NCBI RefSeq assembly: GCF_029946505.1
Contig: NZ_JARZHG010000047.1
Location: 1-64,000, forward strand
Direction: 5' to 3'
Length of the DNA: 64,000 bases
Source: Polyangium sp. y55x31
GTDB lineage: Bacteria; Myxococcota_A; Polyangia; Polyangiales; Polyangiaceae
Shown here in pieces: positions 16,083 to 25,620 of the stretch. The notes beneath the pieces were generated by a model that saw nothing but the letters and a program-made list of their open reading frames with translations, was not told where the DNA came from and did not search any database. The stretch's first letter is position 1; each line of letters begins with the position of its first letter. The position numbers and the translations under genes are program-made.

Positions 16083-17507
16083 TCACGGCCCCACGATCGA
16101 GAGATGCACGAGGTCGTTCACCACGTCCGGCGCGATGCCGTTCATCATGCCCTCGTAGCTCGGCCAGATGAGGTTCCCGCTCGCGTCGGCCTGAATGCCG
16201 TCCGGCCCGGCGAGCGTCGGAAGGCCGTGGTTCGTCAGGAGGACGATCACGAGGTCGCGCGAAGGATGAGGGTCCACCGTGAGGAACGTGCCCGCGGCGC
16301 CGATCTTCGAAACGGCGTACGGCGTCGAGTAGAGGCCCGTCACGACGTGGGCCCCGGCCACGGTGTCCGCGAGCTCCCAGCCGTGGCCCTTGTTCGCGAA
16401 GAGCAGGTCGTCGAGCCAGCTCGACGTCGCGCCGGAGATGCCGAGCGGCGCGCCGGAAGCGTTCTTCGACTGGAGCGACATCATCCCCTCGACGAGCGTC
16501 GGCGAGGCGAGCAAGTCGATGCCGCAGGTCCACATCCACGGCGTGCAGTAGCCATAACTCGTATTGCCGACGACGCGCGCGCCGCGGTTCAGGAACATCT
16601 GCCCGAGGAGCGCGAGGTCCCAGGCCGTGGAGAACGCGCCGTCACAGCCGGTCACGCCGTGCCCGTTCGACTCGATCCAGTAGTCCTGCTCGTCGGCGAC
16701 CTCGCCGCGCATGTACCGGGGCGCGCCGTTCGTCTCGCGCACCGTCGAGTAGCCCGTGCCGACGAAGCGGCTCGACTTCGTCGGCATGGTCACGAGCGGC
16801 CGCCACGCCGTGTCTTTCATCCCGAGCGGGCTCGTGATCCGGTTCTTCACGAGCACGTCGAGCGGCGCGCCTCCCGCCGCCTCGGCGACGCGACCGAGCA
16901 GGCGATACGCGATGTCGCTGTAGAGCACCGCCGTGCTCGGCGTGTATGCGAGGCTCTCGGCGAGCATCGTGCTCCAGGGAGCGGGATCGCCGAGCAGCGA
17001 CGCGGCGGCGTCGACCGAATGGCCCGAGGTGAACCGCACGAGGTCGGCCACGAGCACGCCCGATTTCTCGGGCGTGGCGAACTCGGGCAGGTAATTCGCG
17101 ACCGGATCGGAGAGATCGAGGCTGCCGTCGTCGTGCAGATCGATCGCCACGAACGCGGTGAAGATCTTGGTGATCGACTGCAGATCGAAGATGCCGTCCT
17201 TGGGCATCGACGGGTTTTGCGCGGAAGGGCCGGCGAAGTTGCCGTCACGTTTGCCGTACGCCTTGTGGAGCACGACCTTGCCGTGACGCGCGACGAGCAG
17301 GACGGCTCCATCGATCTTGCCGGTGTTCACCGCGCTCTGCACGTGCGCGGAGGCCAGCGAGAGGTAGTCCGCGTCCATGCAGACCTGGGAAGGCGACACC
17401 GCGTATTGCAAGCTGTACGGTTGTGTGGCGCTGGAAGCGTCCGCGGATGCGAGGGCCGGTGCCACGACGATCGAAGTAAAAAGCGCCGCGAAGGCGAGAC
17501 GTCTCAT
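16083..17507 (-). CDS. Serine beta-lactamase/esterase-like hydrolase (class C fold)
   Basis: 474 aa from ATG 17507, with GGAGGA upstream. The signal peptide ends near ALASADA (about residue 23), so it is secreted or periplasmic. The nucleophile motif SITK (SxxK) is at 111-114. The second motif reads YSD at 196-198 where class C enzymes have YxN. This family (PF00144) includes beta-lactamases, D-aminopeptidases and esterases. The substrate cannot be told, and resistance should not be assumed. It is a lone gene with a 273-bp upstream gap. Confidence 0.85.
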   Translation of the reverse strand: MRRLAFAALFTSIVVAPALASADASSATQPYSLQYAVSPSQVCMDADYLSLASAHVQSAVNTGKIDGAVLLVARHGKVVLHKAYGKRDGNFAGPSAQNPSMPKDGIFDLQSITKIFTAFVAIDLHDDGSLDLSDPVANYLPEFATPEKSGVLVADLVRFTSGHSVDAAASLLGDPAPWSTMLAESLAYTPSTAVLYSDIAYRLLGRVAEAAGGAPLDVLVKNRITSPLGMKDTAWRPLVTMPTKSSRFVGTGYSTVRETNGAPRYMRGEVADEQDYWIESNGHGVTGCDGAFSTAWDLALLGQMFLNRGARVVGNTSYGYCTPWMWTCGIDLLASPTLVEGMMSLQSKNASGAPLGISGATSSWLDDLLFANKGHGWELADTVAGAHVVTGLYSTPYAVSKIGAAGTFLTVDPHPSRDLVIVLLTNHGLPTLAGPDGIQADASGNLIWPSYEGMMNGIAPDVVNDLVHLSIVGP

Positions 17508-17780
17508 GGGTTCCTCCATCGAGGGAGAAAGGATCTGGGGTGCCCCGGGGGTATTTCCTCGGATCGTGGCGGCGCTCGATACGTTGCGTGGGTCTCCGGG
17601 TCGACGCCGCGCCGGGGCCGCGGTCGTCGCCTCCAAATGGCTCGGCGTGGGTACGCCTCTCGTTACGCGCACTCGTCGACAATCCGGGGGCGTTACAAGG
17701 ATAGTTGCCTTTCTGGATGCTTGTGAATCCTGGCACGTTCCGATACGCCACGATTTGCATCCGTACGAGACAAAACGACA

Positions 17781-20399
17781 TCAGCCTCGACACACCTCCT
17801 CGCGTGTCGCCTCGCGCCCGGGATGGCCGATCCGCTCCCGCAATACGAGCGCCTCTTCGAGATACCGCTTGCCAATCTCCGCCACGCCCACGCTCGAAAG
17901 GCAGAGCCCAGCCCAATGCAAAACGTCTGCGCGCCCCCAGGCGTCCTCGCCGAGGACCCGATCCGGCGCGTCCTTGGCCCGCGCCATCGCCGCCTCGTCG
18001 CCCCGCGCGAGCGCGACTTCGAGCCCGAGCGCGAGGAGCCGCGCCCGGAACGGACCGAGCCCACAAGCCTCCGCGAGCTGCTCGCCCGCGAGCGCCTCCC
18101 GCGCCGCCTCGAACAGCGCCCCGCGCGCGAGCGCAATCCGCGCTGAAAGCTCGTGCACGCGCGCCGCCATTTCCACCTCCCCGGAGACCGCGACCCACGC
18201 CCGCGCCGCCGAAAGCCGACGCGACGCCTCCGCCGGATCCTCGTCCACCACGGCGAGCCCGAGCAGCACGTGCCCCTGCGCCGCGTGCCCGGCCCAGCCG
18301 AGGCCCTCGCAGGCCGCGACGTTCGCCTCGGTCATCTGCACGGCCTCCTCTCGCTGCCCGAGCGCGAACAGGTGCTCCGCCTCCCAGAGCCCGCGCCGCG
18401 CCACCCGCGCGTCCCCCATCGCGGCGAGCCTCGAAAAACCCGCCCGCGCGGCCTCGATGTCCCCGAGGTCGTGCGCGATCGAGGCCAGCAGCGCGATGCC
18501 TCGCGCCATGTGCGTGGGAAGGCCGGCCGACTCCGCCATTGCGAGCGACCGCGACACATGCGCCCGCGCGGCCGACAACGCGCCGGCGAGCCGCTCCGTG
18601 TATGCCAAGGTGCGCAATCCCGTAACGAGGTGCGACACCTCGGACGCCTTTTCGACGAGCGTGTTGTGCGCCTCGTAGGAGCGCTTCGCGAATGCGAGAT
18701 CCCCGAGCGCCCCGGCATACAGCCCGCGCTCGTAGAGCATCGCGGAACGAAAGCTCGAGGCAAGCGATGCGGCGGGGGATCCCGGATCGGTTGTCTCGCC
18801 AAACATTCGTAAAATCCGAGCCCCACGGCTCATTTCGCCGAGCACGAGCCCGAGGTGCGAGAATCCGCCCAGGGTTTGCGAATACACCCGATATGCCTCG
18901 GTCGGCTGGCCCGCAGCAAGCAGGGTCCGGATCACCTCTTCGACGGCGTCGAGGCGGCTGCGATCCCGGGGTTTTTGCCTGGGCGCGAAGATCAAGGTGC
19001 CCTCGGACGGCGTGATCATGGCCGCCTGCACGGCCGAGGGCGAGATCGGGAGCAATCCGCGGAAATGGTCGCGGACGAACGGGTGTGAAGACCAGCGGGG
19101 CGGCTCACCGCCGGCGCGGAACACGAGCCCGAGCCGTTCGAGGCGGGCGAGCGCGCGGCGAACGCCTTCCGCGGAGGTCCCGGCGAGCGCGCCCGCGACA
19201 CGCGGGGAAGCGGAGGCGAGCGCGAGGAGCGCGTCCTCGTCGGCGCCGGCGGACAGCACGGAGAGGCGCGCGAGCAGATCCCGCTCGGCGTCGGGCAACG
19301 CGGCCGCATAGGCCGAGAGGACCCGGGCGAGACGCCGCGCCAGCGGATCGTCACGTGCAGCCTCGGCGAGGTCGAGCGGATCGAGCGGGCGCAAATCACC
19401 GCCGAGGAACGCCCCCGCATACGAGCCCGCGACCGCGAGCGAGAGCGCATGCCCACCCGAGGCGCGAATGACCCGCGCGAGCGCCTCGCCATCGCCATCC
19501 GCGCCCCACGATCGAAGCAAACGCGCGGCGTCGACCGGTGAGAGCGGCCCGAGCTTCACGGTGCGCGCGCCCGCGTCTGCCCAGGGCGCGAGATCCCCCA
19601 GCAAAAACCTCGACGTGACGAGCGCCCGCGCCGCCCCGAGCCCGCGCGCCAGCGCGACCAGCAAGCGCCGGAGCAGCGGATCTTCGAGCTCGCCGTGCGC
19701 GCGTGAGGCCCCGCCCGCGGCCTGCACGGTTTCGAGTCCATCGAGCACGAGCAGATGCGGCGGCCCACTCCCGAGCGCGACGAGCAGCTTTTCCAGCCGC
19801 TCCCCGGCCTGCGCCTCCGCCCCCGCGAAATACCGAACGGCGTGGGCCAGAAATGCCTCCGTCCGTTCATCGTCGTAAAAACTCCACACGAAGAGCCCGC
19901 CCTGCCGCGACGCGTCGCCGATCCGCGTCACGAGCCGCTCCGCAATGGCCGTCTTCCCGGCGCCGCCGACGCCCACGAGCGCGACCACGCCCGGCCCCTC
20001 GCCCTTCTCGGGCGCCGACGCCCACGCCCACAGCTCTTCGAGAATCTCCTCACGCCCCACGAAATGCGGCGCGCGTTGCAAGGTGTGCACGTGCTCGGGC
20101 GGAAAGAGCTTCGGCGTCGGTGCGGCGGCCGGCTCGACAGGCTCGGGCGCGGCTTCGATCACGAGGTCGGCCGCGGCGATCCCGAGCTCGGCGGAGAGCC
20201 GTTCGAGGAGCTTTCGCCGCGCGGGTTGCCGGATCGAGAAGCCGCCCTCGTTGACCTCGCCGGATTCGTACCGACGGTACGTGCGCACGTCCACGCCGAC
20301 CGAGGCAGCGAGCTCCTCCTGGGTGAGCTCGAGCTCGAGGCGCGCCCGCAGCAAGGCTTCGTGGTGGAACCGCTGCGCCATTCGATTCGCCAAGCGCAT
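17781..20399 (-). CDS. XRE-STAND transcriptional regulator (HTH + NB-ARC-type ATPase + TPR-like)
   Basis: 872 aa from the second of two adjacent ATGs (20399); ATG 20402 abuts GGAAGG directly. An XRE helix-turn-helix lies at about 22-50 (ELTQEELAASVGVDVRTYRR). A STAND ATPase module follows with FVGREEIL 113-120, Walker A GVGGAGKT 143-150 and Walker B LLVLDG 216-221. The C-terminal ~350 residues are Ala-rich helical repeats, probably TPR-like sensor repeats. STAND proteins work as ligand-gated ATP switches, and here the output is DNA binding. It is divergent from the 2OG oxygenase, which may be a target. Confidence 0.88.
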   Translation of the reverse strand: MRLANRMAQRFHHEALLRARLELELTQEELAASVGVDVRTYRRYESGEVNEGGFSIRQPARRKLLERLSAELGIAAADLVIEAAPEPVEPAAAPTPKLFPPEHVHTLQRAPHFVGREEILEELWAWASAPEKGEGPGVVALVGVGGAGKTAIAERLVTRIGDASRQGGLFVWSFYDDERTEAFLAHAVRYFAGAEAQAGERLEKLLVALGSGPPHLLVLDGLETVQAAGGASRAHGELEDPLLRRLLVALARGLGAARALVTSRFLLGDLAPWADAGARTVKLGPLSPVDAARLLRSWGADGDGEALARVIRASGGHALSLAVAGSYAGAFLGGDLRPLDPLDLAEAARDDPLARRLARVLSAYAAALPDAERDLLARLSVLSAGADEDALLALASASPRVAGALAGTSAEGVRRALARLERLGLVFRAGGEPPRWSSHPFVRDHFRGLLPISPSAVQAAMITPSEGTLIFAPRQKPRDRSRLDAVEEVIRTLLAAGQPTEAYRVYSQTLGGFSHLGLVLGEMSRGARILRMFGETTDPGSPAASLASSFRSAMLYERGLYAGALGDLAFAKRSYEAHNTLVEKASEVSHLVTGLRTLAYTERLAGALSAARAHVSRSLAMAESAGLPTHMARGIALLASIAHDLGDIEAARAGFSRLAAMGDARVARRGLWEAEHLFALGQREEAVQMTEANVAACEGLGWAGHAAQGHVLLGLAVVDEDPAEASRRLSAARAWVAVSGEVEMAARVHELSARIALARGALFEAAREALAGEQLAEACGLGPFRARLLALGLEVALARGDEAAMARAKDAPDRVLGEDAWGRADVLHWAGLCLSSVGVAEIGKRYLEEALVLRERIGHPGREATREEVCRG

Positions 20400-20499
20400 C
20401 ATCCTTCCGGCGCGCCCTCCTGTCCACCCGCCCGGTCCGCCCGGTTCCTGCCCGGTTCTGCCCTGTTCAGCCGCCCGGCGCGGCCGCATGGTGTCCGGC

Positions 20500-21078
20500 A
20501 TGAACGCCATCGAGAAACGCCTGCTCTCGACCGACCGGGAGCTCTTCACGCTCTCGAACGTCCTCGCCCCCACCGAGTGCGACGACCTCATCCGGCGCGC
20601 CGAGGCCCACGGCTTCGCGGACGCGCCGATCACGGTGGGCCCGAACAAGTTCAGGATGGCGCCGGACATCCGCAACAACCGGCGCGTGATGCAGGACGAC
20701 CCGGCCCTCGCGGCCGAGCTCTGGACGCGGGTCGCGCCGCACGTGCCGAACGAGCTCGGCGCATATCGCCCCGTGGGGCTGAACGAGCGATTCCGGTATT
20801 ACCGCTACACGCCGGGCCAGCAATTCGACTGGCACATGGACGGCGCGTTCATCCGCACGCCGGAGGAGCAGAGCCTCTTGACGTTGATGTTTTACCTCAA
20901 CGAAGGCTGCGTCGGCGGGACGACGGATTTCATGCACGTGAGCGACGACGCGATCCGCGTGGCGCCGCGGCGCGGAATGGCGCTCGTGTTCTCGCACCCG
21001 ATGTACCACCGGGGAGCGCCGGTCATCGAGGGGACGAAATACGTGCTCCGAACGGATGTGATGTATCGGCGGGGGTGA
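20500..21078 (+). CDS. 2OG-Fe(II) oxygenase, prolyl 4-hydroxylase-like
   Basis: 192 aa from ATG 20500 (ATG 20488 is also possible). The iron triad is visible: HMD at 112-114 (QQFDWHMDGAF) and distal His170 in HPMYHRGAPV. Arg184 in YVLRTDVMY should bind 2-oxoglutarate. The size fits stand-alone P4H-like hydroxylases (PF13640), cytoplasmic enzymes acting on proteins or small molecules. It starts about 100 bp from the divergent XRE-STAND gene, so the two may share control. Nothing downstream on its strand. Confidence 0.88.
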   Translation: MNAIEKRLLSTDRELFTLSNVLAPTECDDLIRRAEAHGFADAPITVGPNKFRMAPDIRNNRRVMQDDPALAAELWTRVAPHVPNELGAYRPVGLNERFRYYRYTPGQQFDWHMDGAFIRTPEEQSLLTLMFYLNEGCVGGTTDFMHVSDDAIRVAPRRGMALVFSHPMYHRGAPVIEGTKYVLRTDVMYRRG

Positions 21079-21095
21079 CCGCACTCTACCACGTC

Positions 21096-22394
21096 TCAGC
21101 GGTCCGGAAAGGCCGTCCACCCCTCGAAATCCGGGCACACCTCGCCGCAGGCCCCCACGAAGAGCGCGGTCGGATCGAAAAAACCGTCGTCCGGCGGCGC
21201 AATCGCGCCCGAGAGCCCCTCCGCCCCGCTCGTGAGCGACAGATACACCGGGCCGTTCGTGAACAGCGGCAAACCACTCTCGTCTGCCGAAAGCGCGCGA
21301 TTCTTCCGCATCGCATCCGTGGCCCACTCCGACTCCGCGAAGTCCGCCTCGCCGTCCTCGAAGTTGTCGTCGTTCGCGAAGATCGAATGGCGAATGTCGA
21401 GAAACCCCGCGTTCGCATTCTGGTGCGCCTTCGTCTCGTCGATGGCCAGGCCCGTTTTCCCCGCGTTCGCCACGAGCATGTCGAACATCCGCCCGCGCGT
21501 CCCGCCCCGCAGCTTCAGGTTCGGCCCGAACTGGTCGGCCATTCCGACCGCCGTCACGTTGTACAACAAAGGATCCGAAGGAGCCGTTCCCGCGCCGTCG
21601 ACCTCCGCGTCGCTCGTGCCTTCGCCGGCCTGGATGCACGTGTCGCCCTGCATGTCGCCCATCACGATCCCGATGAATTGGCCCTTGCCGCGCCAGCCGA
21701 GCGCCCAGTCGAAGCCGTCGTCCTCGTACCCCGTGACGAGGATGTACTTCACCGACACCGTCCCGCCCCGCAGATCGATGGCGTCGGCCTCGGTGCGATG
21801 CAATTGCACGTGGTCGACGACCGTGCCGCTGCCCACGCCCTCCAAACGGAGCCCGCCCGGCGACCCCGGCCATCCGTCGTTCCGACCCGCGAATTCGATC
21901 CGCACGAAACGCAGCTCGCCGCTGCTATCGTCCTCGGCCGTCCCGCCGCAGGTGGCCTCGATCTCGGGGGGAAAGAAATCCAGGCAACGGCCGTCAGGCG
22001 CGCCATTGATCGGGGCGCGACCACAGAGGACGAGCCCGCGCCAATCCCCCTCGGCGCGCTCGGTCTCGACGCTCGTGAAGACGATCGGCGCTTCCTTCGT
22101 GCCGCGCGCGACGATACGAGCGCCTTGCCTCACGAGGATCCCAGCCTCCGCGTGGGCGAGGATCTTCGTCCCCGGCTCGATCGTGAGCGTCGCCCCCGAC
22201 TCGACCACCACGTATCCCGTGAGAATCGTGGTCTGATCCGCATACCACGTCGTATCTTTGCCAATCGAGCCGGAGACCTCGAGGGTTGGGCGGAGCACGC
22301 CCTCCTCGATGCCGAAGACCGCGGCGCAACCTGTCGCGCCCGCGCACGCGAGCGCCCCGAAGACACAAACGAGATTGGCAGGACGCACGCGCAT
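21096..22394 (-). CDS. Predicted right-handed beta-helix lipoprotein
   Basis: 432 aa. The signal peptide ends in GATGC, with lipid Cys at residue 23. The body has repeated short strands with Gly turns (GYVVVESGATLTIEPGTKIL, then GGLRLEGVGSGTVVDHVQLH), as in parallel beta-helix surface proteins. ATG 22394 shares its A with the stop of the preceding gene (TGATG), and GGGAG lies 6 nt upstream, so it is the last gene of the kinase operon. The function is unknown. The outer leaflet is likely, and a carbohydrate or polymer ligand would suit the fold. Confidence 0.85.
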   Translation of the reverse strand: MRVRPANLVCVFGALACAGATGCAAVFGIEEGVLRPTLEVSGSIGKDTTWYADQTTILTGYVVVESGATLTIEPGTKILAHAEAGILVRQGARIVARGTKEAPIVFTSVETERAEGDWRGLVLCGRAPINGAPDGRCLDFFPPEIEATCGGTAEDDSSGELRFVRIEFAGRNDGWPGSPGGLRLEGVGSGTVVDHVQLHRTEADAIDLRGGTVSVKYILVTGYEDDGFDWALGWRGKGQFIGIVMGDMQGDTCIQAGEGTSDAEVDGAGTAPSDPLLYNVTAVGMADQFGPNLKLRGGTRGRMFDMLVANAGKTGLAIDETKAHQNANAGFLDIRHSIFANDDNFEDGEADFAESEWATDAMRKNRALSADESGLPLFTNGPVYLSLTSGAEGLSGAIAPPDDGFFDPTALFVGACGEVCPDFEGWTAFPDR

Positions 22395-23410
22395 CAAAAA
22401 CTCCCTCGCGCGAAAATCCCCCCGGGTCCGAACGTCAAGGTCACGCTCGTCTTCGGCGCCGCGTCCGACGGCCCCCGCGTCGCGAGCGAGACGACGAAAA
22501 GCGCGGTCCCCGCGGCCGTGAGGATCGCGCCGGGCACCAGGATCACCGTCCCGACGCCCGCGAGATCCTTGGCGTCCTTCCGGATTGCGACGCCCTCCCG
22601 ATCACAATACATGGCGTCGCAATAGGGCGCCGCCTCGTCGAACCGTGCGCGCGCCAGGAGCCCCACGCCAAGCGACGCGCCCATCGTGAGCAAGCCCGCG
22701 CCGCCCACTGCAAGGCCCGCAATCCCGAGCGCGCCGATTCCTTGGGGCTTCGGCGGCAGAGGCGGAGGAGGCGGCGGTGGTGGCGGTGGTGGCGGTGGTG
22801 GCGGTGGTGGCGGCGGCGGTGGAGGCTCGACCTTTGCGTCTTCGAGTTTCGGCACGGTCACGGTCGTCGTCGTCGATCCACGCTCGATCACCACGGACGT
22901 CACATACGGCACTTTTCCCGGCGCGGTCGCCTCGATGTTGTACGTGCCCGGATCGATGGGCACGCCGGTGTTCCACAGGACGGCCCCGACCTCCCTTCCA
23001 TCGCGACGCACGACGAGACCCTCGCGCGGAATCGAATCCGGCACCTCGATGACGAGGCGCGAGAGCTTCGATTCGAGGGCGTCCGCCCGCGCCCGCCCCA
23101 TCTTCTCCCGCTCCGGCTGACCCGCCCGGCGCGCCGCGTCGGCCGCCTCGTGAAACGTGGCCCACGCGGTCGCGAGCTTGCCGAGTTTTTCCTGGCAATC
23201 CCCGAGATAAAGCAACGTGCCGATGCCCGAATCGAGCTTGTGGCTCTCGGCGAGCCGCGGACACGCATGCTCGTAATCGCCCTTTTCCATGAGGGCGAGC
23301 GCCTCTTTGAAGAGGTGCTCGGCCGCGGCCGCGTCGCCCTGCTGGGCAAACCCGGGGCGCGCTCCGCCGAAAAGCGCCACGGCGAGAAAAAACCCCGCGG
23401 CGCGCTTCAC
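22394..23410 (-). CDS. TPR/PEGA-type secreted protein with polyproline hinge and C-terminal membrane spans
   Basis: 338 aa from GTG 23410, overlapping the kinase stop as GTGA. A signal peptide ends near GFAQQ (about 22). A TPR-like region (about 27-90), a PEGA-like beta domain (about 115-195) and a run of 22 prolines follow. Two hydrophobic segments flank the CxxxxCDREG loop. Polyangiaceae use this TPR-PEGA-(TM-C..C-TM) layout often next to Ser/Thr kinases. Probably it senses or binds envelope material; that is inference. Translational coupling on both sides ties it to kinase and lipoprotein. Confidence 0.82.
   Translation of the reverse strand: MKRAAGFFLAVALFGGARPGFAQQGDAAAAEHLFKEALALMEKGDYEHACPRLAESHKLDSGIGTLLYLGDCQEKLGKLATAWATFHEAADAARRAGQPEREKMGRARADALESKLSRLVIEVPDSIPREGLVVRRDGREVGAVLWNTGVPIDPGTYNIEATAPGKVPYVTSVVIERGSTTTTVTVPKLEDAKVEPPPPPPPPPPPPPPPPPPPPPPLPPKPQGIGALGIAGLAVGGAGLLTMGASLGVGLLARARFDEAAPYCDAMYCDREGVAIRKDAKDLAGVGTVILVPGAILTAAGTALFVVSLATRGPSDAAPKTSVTLTFGPGGIFARGSF
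22761..22825 (-). repeat. GGCGGTGGT microsatellite encoding a 22-proline run
   Basis: Tandem 9-bp units on the plus strand (proline codons CCA/CCG on minus) lie inside the TPR/PEGA gene. Unit number is a likely point of length variation. Confidence 0.8.
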
Positions 23411-24927
23411 TTCCGGCCTCCGAAATCGGGGACGAGTCCGGTCGTGGGGGCCGCGCTCGGCGCTCCGGTCGCCGCGGGCTTCGTCGTGCCGGTCTTCACG
23501 GGCGCTGCGGCCTTGGGCGCCGCCACGCTCGCGGAAGGCGCCACGCTCGCGGACGCGGTCGGAGGCGCGGCGGTCGCCTCGGGCGCCTTCGCGGGGGCGG
23601 CCACCGTCGCGCTCGGCGCAGGCGTCGGGGTCGCGGCCGGCGCGGGCGCCTCGATCGCCGGCGGCCGCGGCGGCTCCGCCGTCACGGCCTTCTCCTCGCG
23701 GCCCCCGAGGAGCCGCGCCCCCACGATTCCCAGGAGCAACGCGACCGCGCCTGTCAGGACGAACCATTTCCCCGATCGCGACGGCGCGCCCATCTGGGTC
23801 TGCGACCACGTCGACGCCGTCTTCCCCATCGGCGGCGTCGACACCCGCTCGCCCCCTCCGCTCGGCCGCGCCCCGTCGCCCGTCGTTCCTCCGGACGAAC
23901 GCTCCTTTTTCTGGAGCGACGAGCCCGTGGTTTGTCCCGGCGATGTATTGCCGGTTTTCCCGGCCGGCGCCTCGGGCAGCGAGCCCTGCGCCTCACGCGG
24001 CGCGGCGAGGTGCGCGTGAATGCGATCGAGCAGCGCCCGCGACCGCTCGGGCACGAACGGGGCGAGCGCGTCCGCGAGCTCGGCCACGGTCTGGAATCGA
24101 CCGGCCGGCTCTTTTTGCAGGCAACGCAGCACGACCTCGCCGAGCTCCGGCGGCAGGTCCTCGCGGTGGCGCCCCGGCGGCTCGGGATCCTCGGTCATCA
24201 GCACCATGATGAGCGCCCCGAGCGAATCGGCGACGAATGGCATCACCCCCGTGAGCGCCTTGTACAAGACCACGCCGAGCGACCAGATGTCGCTGCGCGC
24301 GTCGACCTCGCGCGCCGCCCGGAACTGCTCGAGCGACATGTACATCGGCGAGCCGAGCAGCGCGTTGCTACGCGTGAGCGCCGTCCCGTCGATCGCCGCC
24401 AGATCCTGGTGCTTCGCGATTCCGAAATCGAGCACCTTCACGGCGGGACTTCCATCCGCGCGCCGGGTCACGAACAGGTTCGCCGGCTTGATGTCGCGGT
24501 GCACGATGCCGCGCCCGTGCGCCTCGGCGAGCGCCTCGCACGTCTGCAGCACGACCTCGCACGCCTCCTCGATCGGCAGCTTGCCGGCGGCGCGGATCAT
24601 CTCGTCGAGGTCTCTGCCTTCGAGCAGCTCCATCACGAGGTACGGCACGCCGTCGTCGAGCGTGCCGAAGTCGAGCATGCGCGTGACGTGCTCGCTCCGG
24701 AGCTTCGTCGCGGCCTGCGCCTCGCGCAAAAAGCGCTTCTTGCCGACCTCGTTCTTGGCCGCGGCCTCCAGCATGAACTTGATGGCCACCCGCTGCTCGA
24801 GCTCCGTGTGCTCGGCGGCGACGACGGCGCCCATGCCGCCCACGCCGAGCACCCGATCGACGCGGTATTTCCCGGCGATCACGTCGCCTGCCTTGACCGG
24901 AAGCTCAATCTCGCTGTCGCTACTCAT
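23407..24927 (-). CDS. Transmembrane Ser/Thr protein kinase (PknB-like)
   Basis: 506 aa. The kinase domain is complete: Gly loop GVGGMGAV 28-35, Lys50, HRDIKPAN 143-150 and DFG 167-169. The motif after the activation loop reads SLEQ (198-201) where SPEQ is usual. A Ser/Thr/Pro-rich juxtamembrane region leads to a single span (about 388-407), and the extracytoplasmic part is a low-complexity Ala/Pro tail with no PASTA domains. It heads an operon with the TPR/PEGA and beta-helix lipoprotein genes, which suggests an envelope-signalling unit. TAGGCT at 24955-24960 is a candidate -10 with a leader of about 20 nt. Confidence 0.92.
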   Translation of the reverse strand: MSSDSEIELPVKAGDVIAGKYRVDRVLGVGGMGAVVAAEHTELEQRVAIKFMLEAAAKNEVGKKRFLREAQAATKLRSEHVTRMLDFGTLDDGVPYLVMELLEGRDLDEMIRAAGKLPIEEACEVVLQTCEALAEAHGRGIVHRDIKPANLFVTRRADGSPAVKVLDFGIAKHQDLAAIDGTALTRSNALLGSPMYMSLEQFRAAREVDARSDIWSLGVVLYKALTGVMPFVADSLGALIMVLMTEDPEPPGRHREDLPPELGEVVLRCLQKEPAGRFQTVAELADALAPFVPERSRALLDRIHAHLAAPREAQGSLPEAPAGKTGNTSPGQTTGSSLQKKERSSGGTTGDGARPSGGGERVSTPPMGKTASTWSQTQMGAPSRSGKWFVLTGAVALLLGIVGARLLGGREEKAVTAEPPRPPAIEAPAPAATPTPAPSATVAAPAKAPEATAAPPTASASVAPSASVAAPKAAAPVKTGTTKPAATGAPSAAPTTGLVPDFGGRK

Positions 24928-24957
24928 CAGCCGCGCACGTCGCCTCGGGGGCCGAGC

Positions 24958-25515
24958 CTATCGAGGACGCGCCGCGCCGGCAAGGCCTTCGCGCGCCTCC
25001 ATGAGCGCAAACCCCAGCAAATTCAGCCCCCGCCAGGCCCGAGGGTCCGTCGCGCGCGGATCCGACGCGGCGAGCCCGATGCCCCAGATCGCGTCCTTCG
25101 GGCTCGCCTCGACGAGGATCTTCGAGCCCGTCCCGAGCAGCCAATCACCGAGATTTGCATTCTGGCCGAACTTCGCGAGGCTCGCCTCCACCACGATGCC
25201 GAACCGGTGCTCGAGCCACCGAGCCTCGTCGAAATCACGCACCTCGCGCCCGAGCGCCTTCGCCTTGCCCGGATCCTCCGTCGCCAGGATCTTCGCGCGG
25301 GTTGCCTCGTCCCCGAAGAGCCGCGCCTTTTCGGCCATCATGAAATGCTCGGCCGCCGCGTACCTCTGCCCGCGCACGACGAACGGCGCGGGATACCATT
25401 GGCTGAAGATGAAAGGACCGAGCGCCCCGTCCTTGCTCGGCGTATGGCCCCAGAAGAACAGGAAATCGAGCGGTTCGCCGCGTTCATGCCGCGTGATCAG
25501 GGTGGCGACGTCCAT
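24958..25515 (-). CDS. NADAR-family (YbiA-like) protein
   Basis: 185 aa covering one NADAR domain: LDFLFFWGHTP, then FSQWYPAPFVVRGQRYAAAEHFMMAEKA, and the late NLGDWLLGTGSKILVEASPKDAIWGIG. NADAR proteins are N-glycosidases. Members act on riboflavin intermediates (YbiA type) or reverse ADP-ribosylation of guanine. The conserved W..AEHFMM and DAIWGIG segments are present. It lies 30 bp before the kinase start but has its own predicted leaderless promoter. Which substrate applies cannot be read from sequence. Confidence 0.88.
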   Translation of the reverse strand: MDVATLITRHERGEPLDFLFFWGHTPSKDGALGPFIFSQWYPAPFVVRGQRYAAAEHFMMAEKARLFGDEATRAKILATEDPGKAKALGREVRDFDEARWLEHRFGIVVEASLAKFGQNANLGDWLLGTGSKILVEASPKDAIWGIGLAASDPRATDPRAWRGLNLLGFALMEAREGLAGAARPR

Positions 25516-25521
25516 GGCGGC

Positions 25522-25527
25522 AGCCTA
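25522..25527 (-). promoter_or_regulatory. -10 hexamer TAGGCT, leaderless start predicted
   Basis: On the minus strand TAGGCT ends 6 nt before ATG 25515 of the NADAR gene, with no ribosome site in between. Confidence 0.5.
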
Positions 25528-25620
25528 GCGCATCCCGAAGCGCGCGGGGAAGCCTCGTCGCCATTCGCCTTGGCCCTCGGCCCGCCGCGGCGGTACCGTA
25601 CCTCGCGGAGGGTCAGCTTC

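Noticed and set aside
16083-17507. Antibiotic-resistance beta-lactamase
   Set aside because: The fold family is right, but the YSD variant and family breadth make an esterase or peptidase equally likely.
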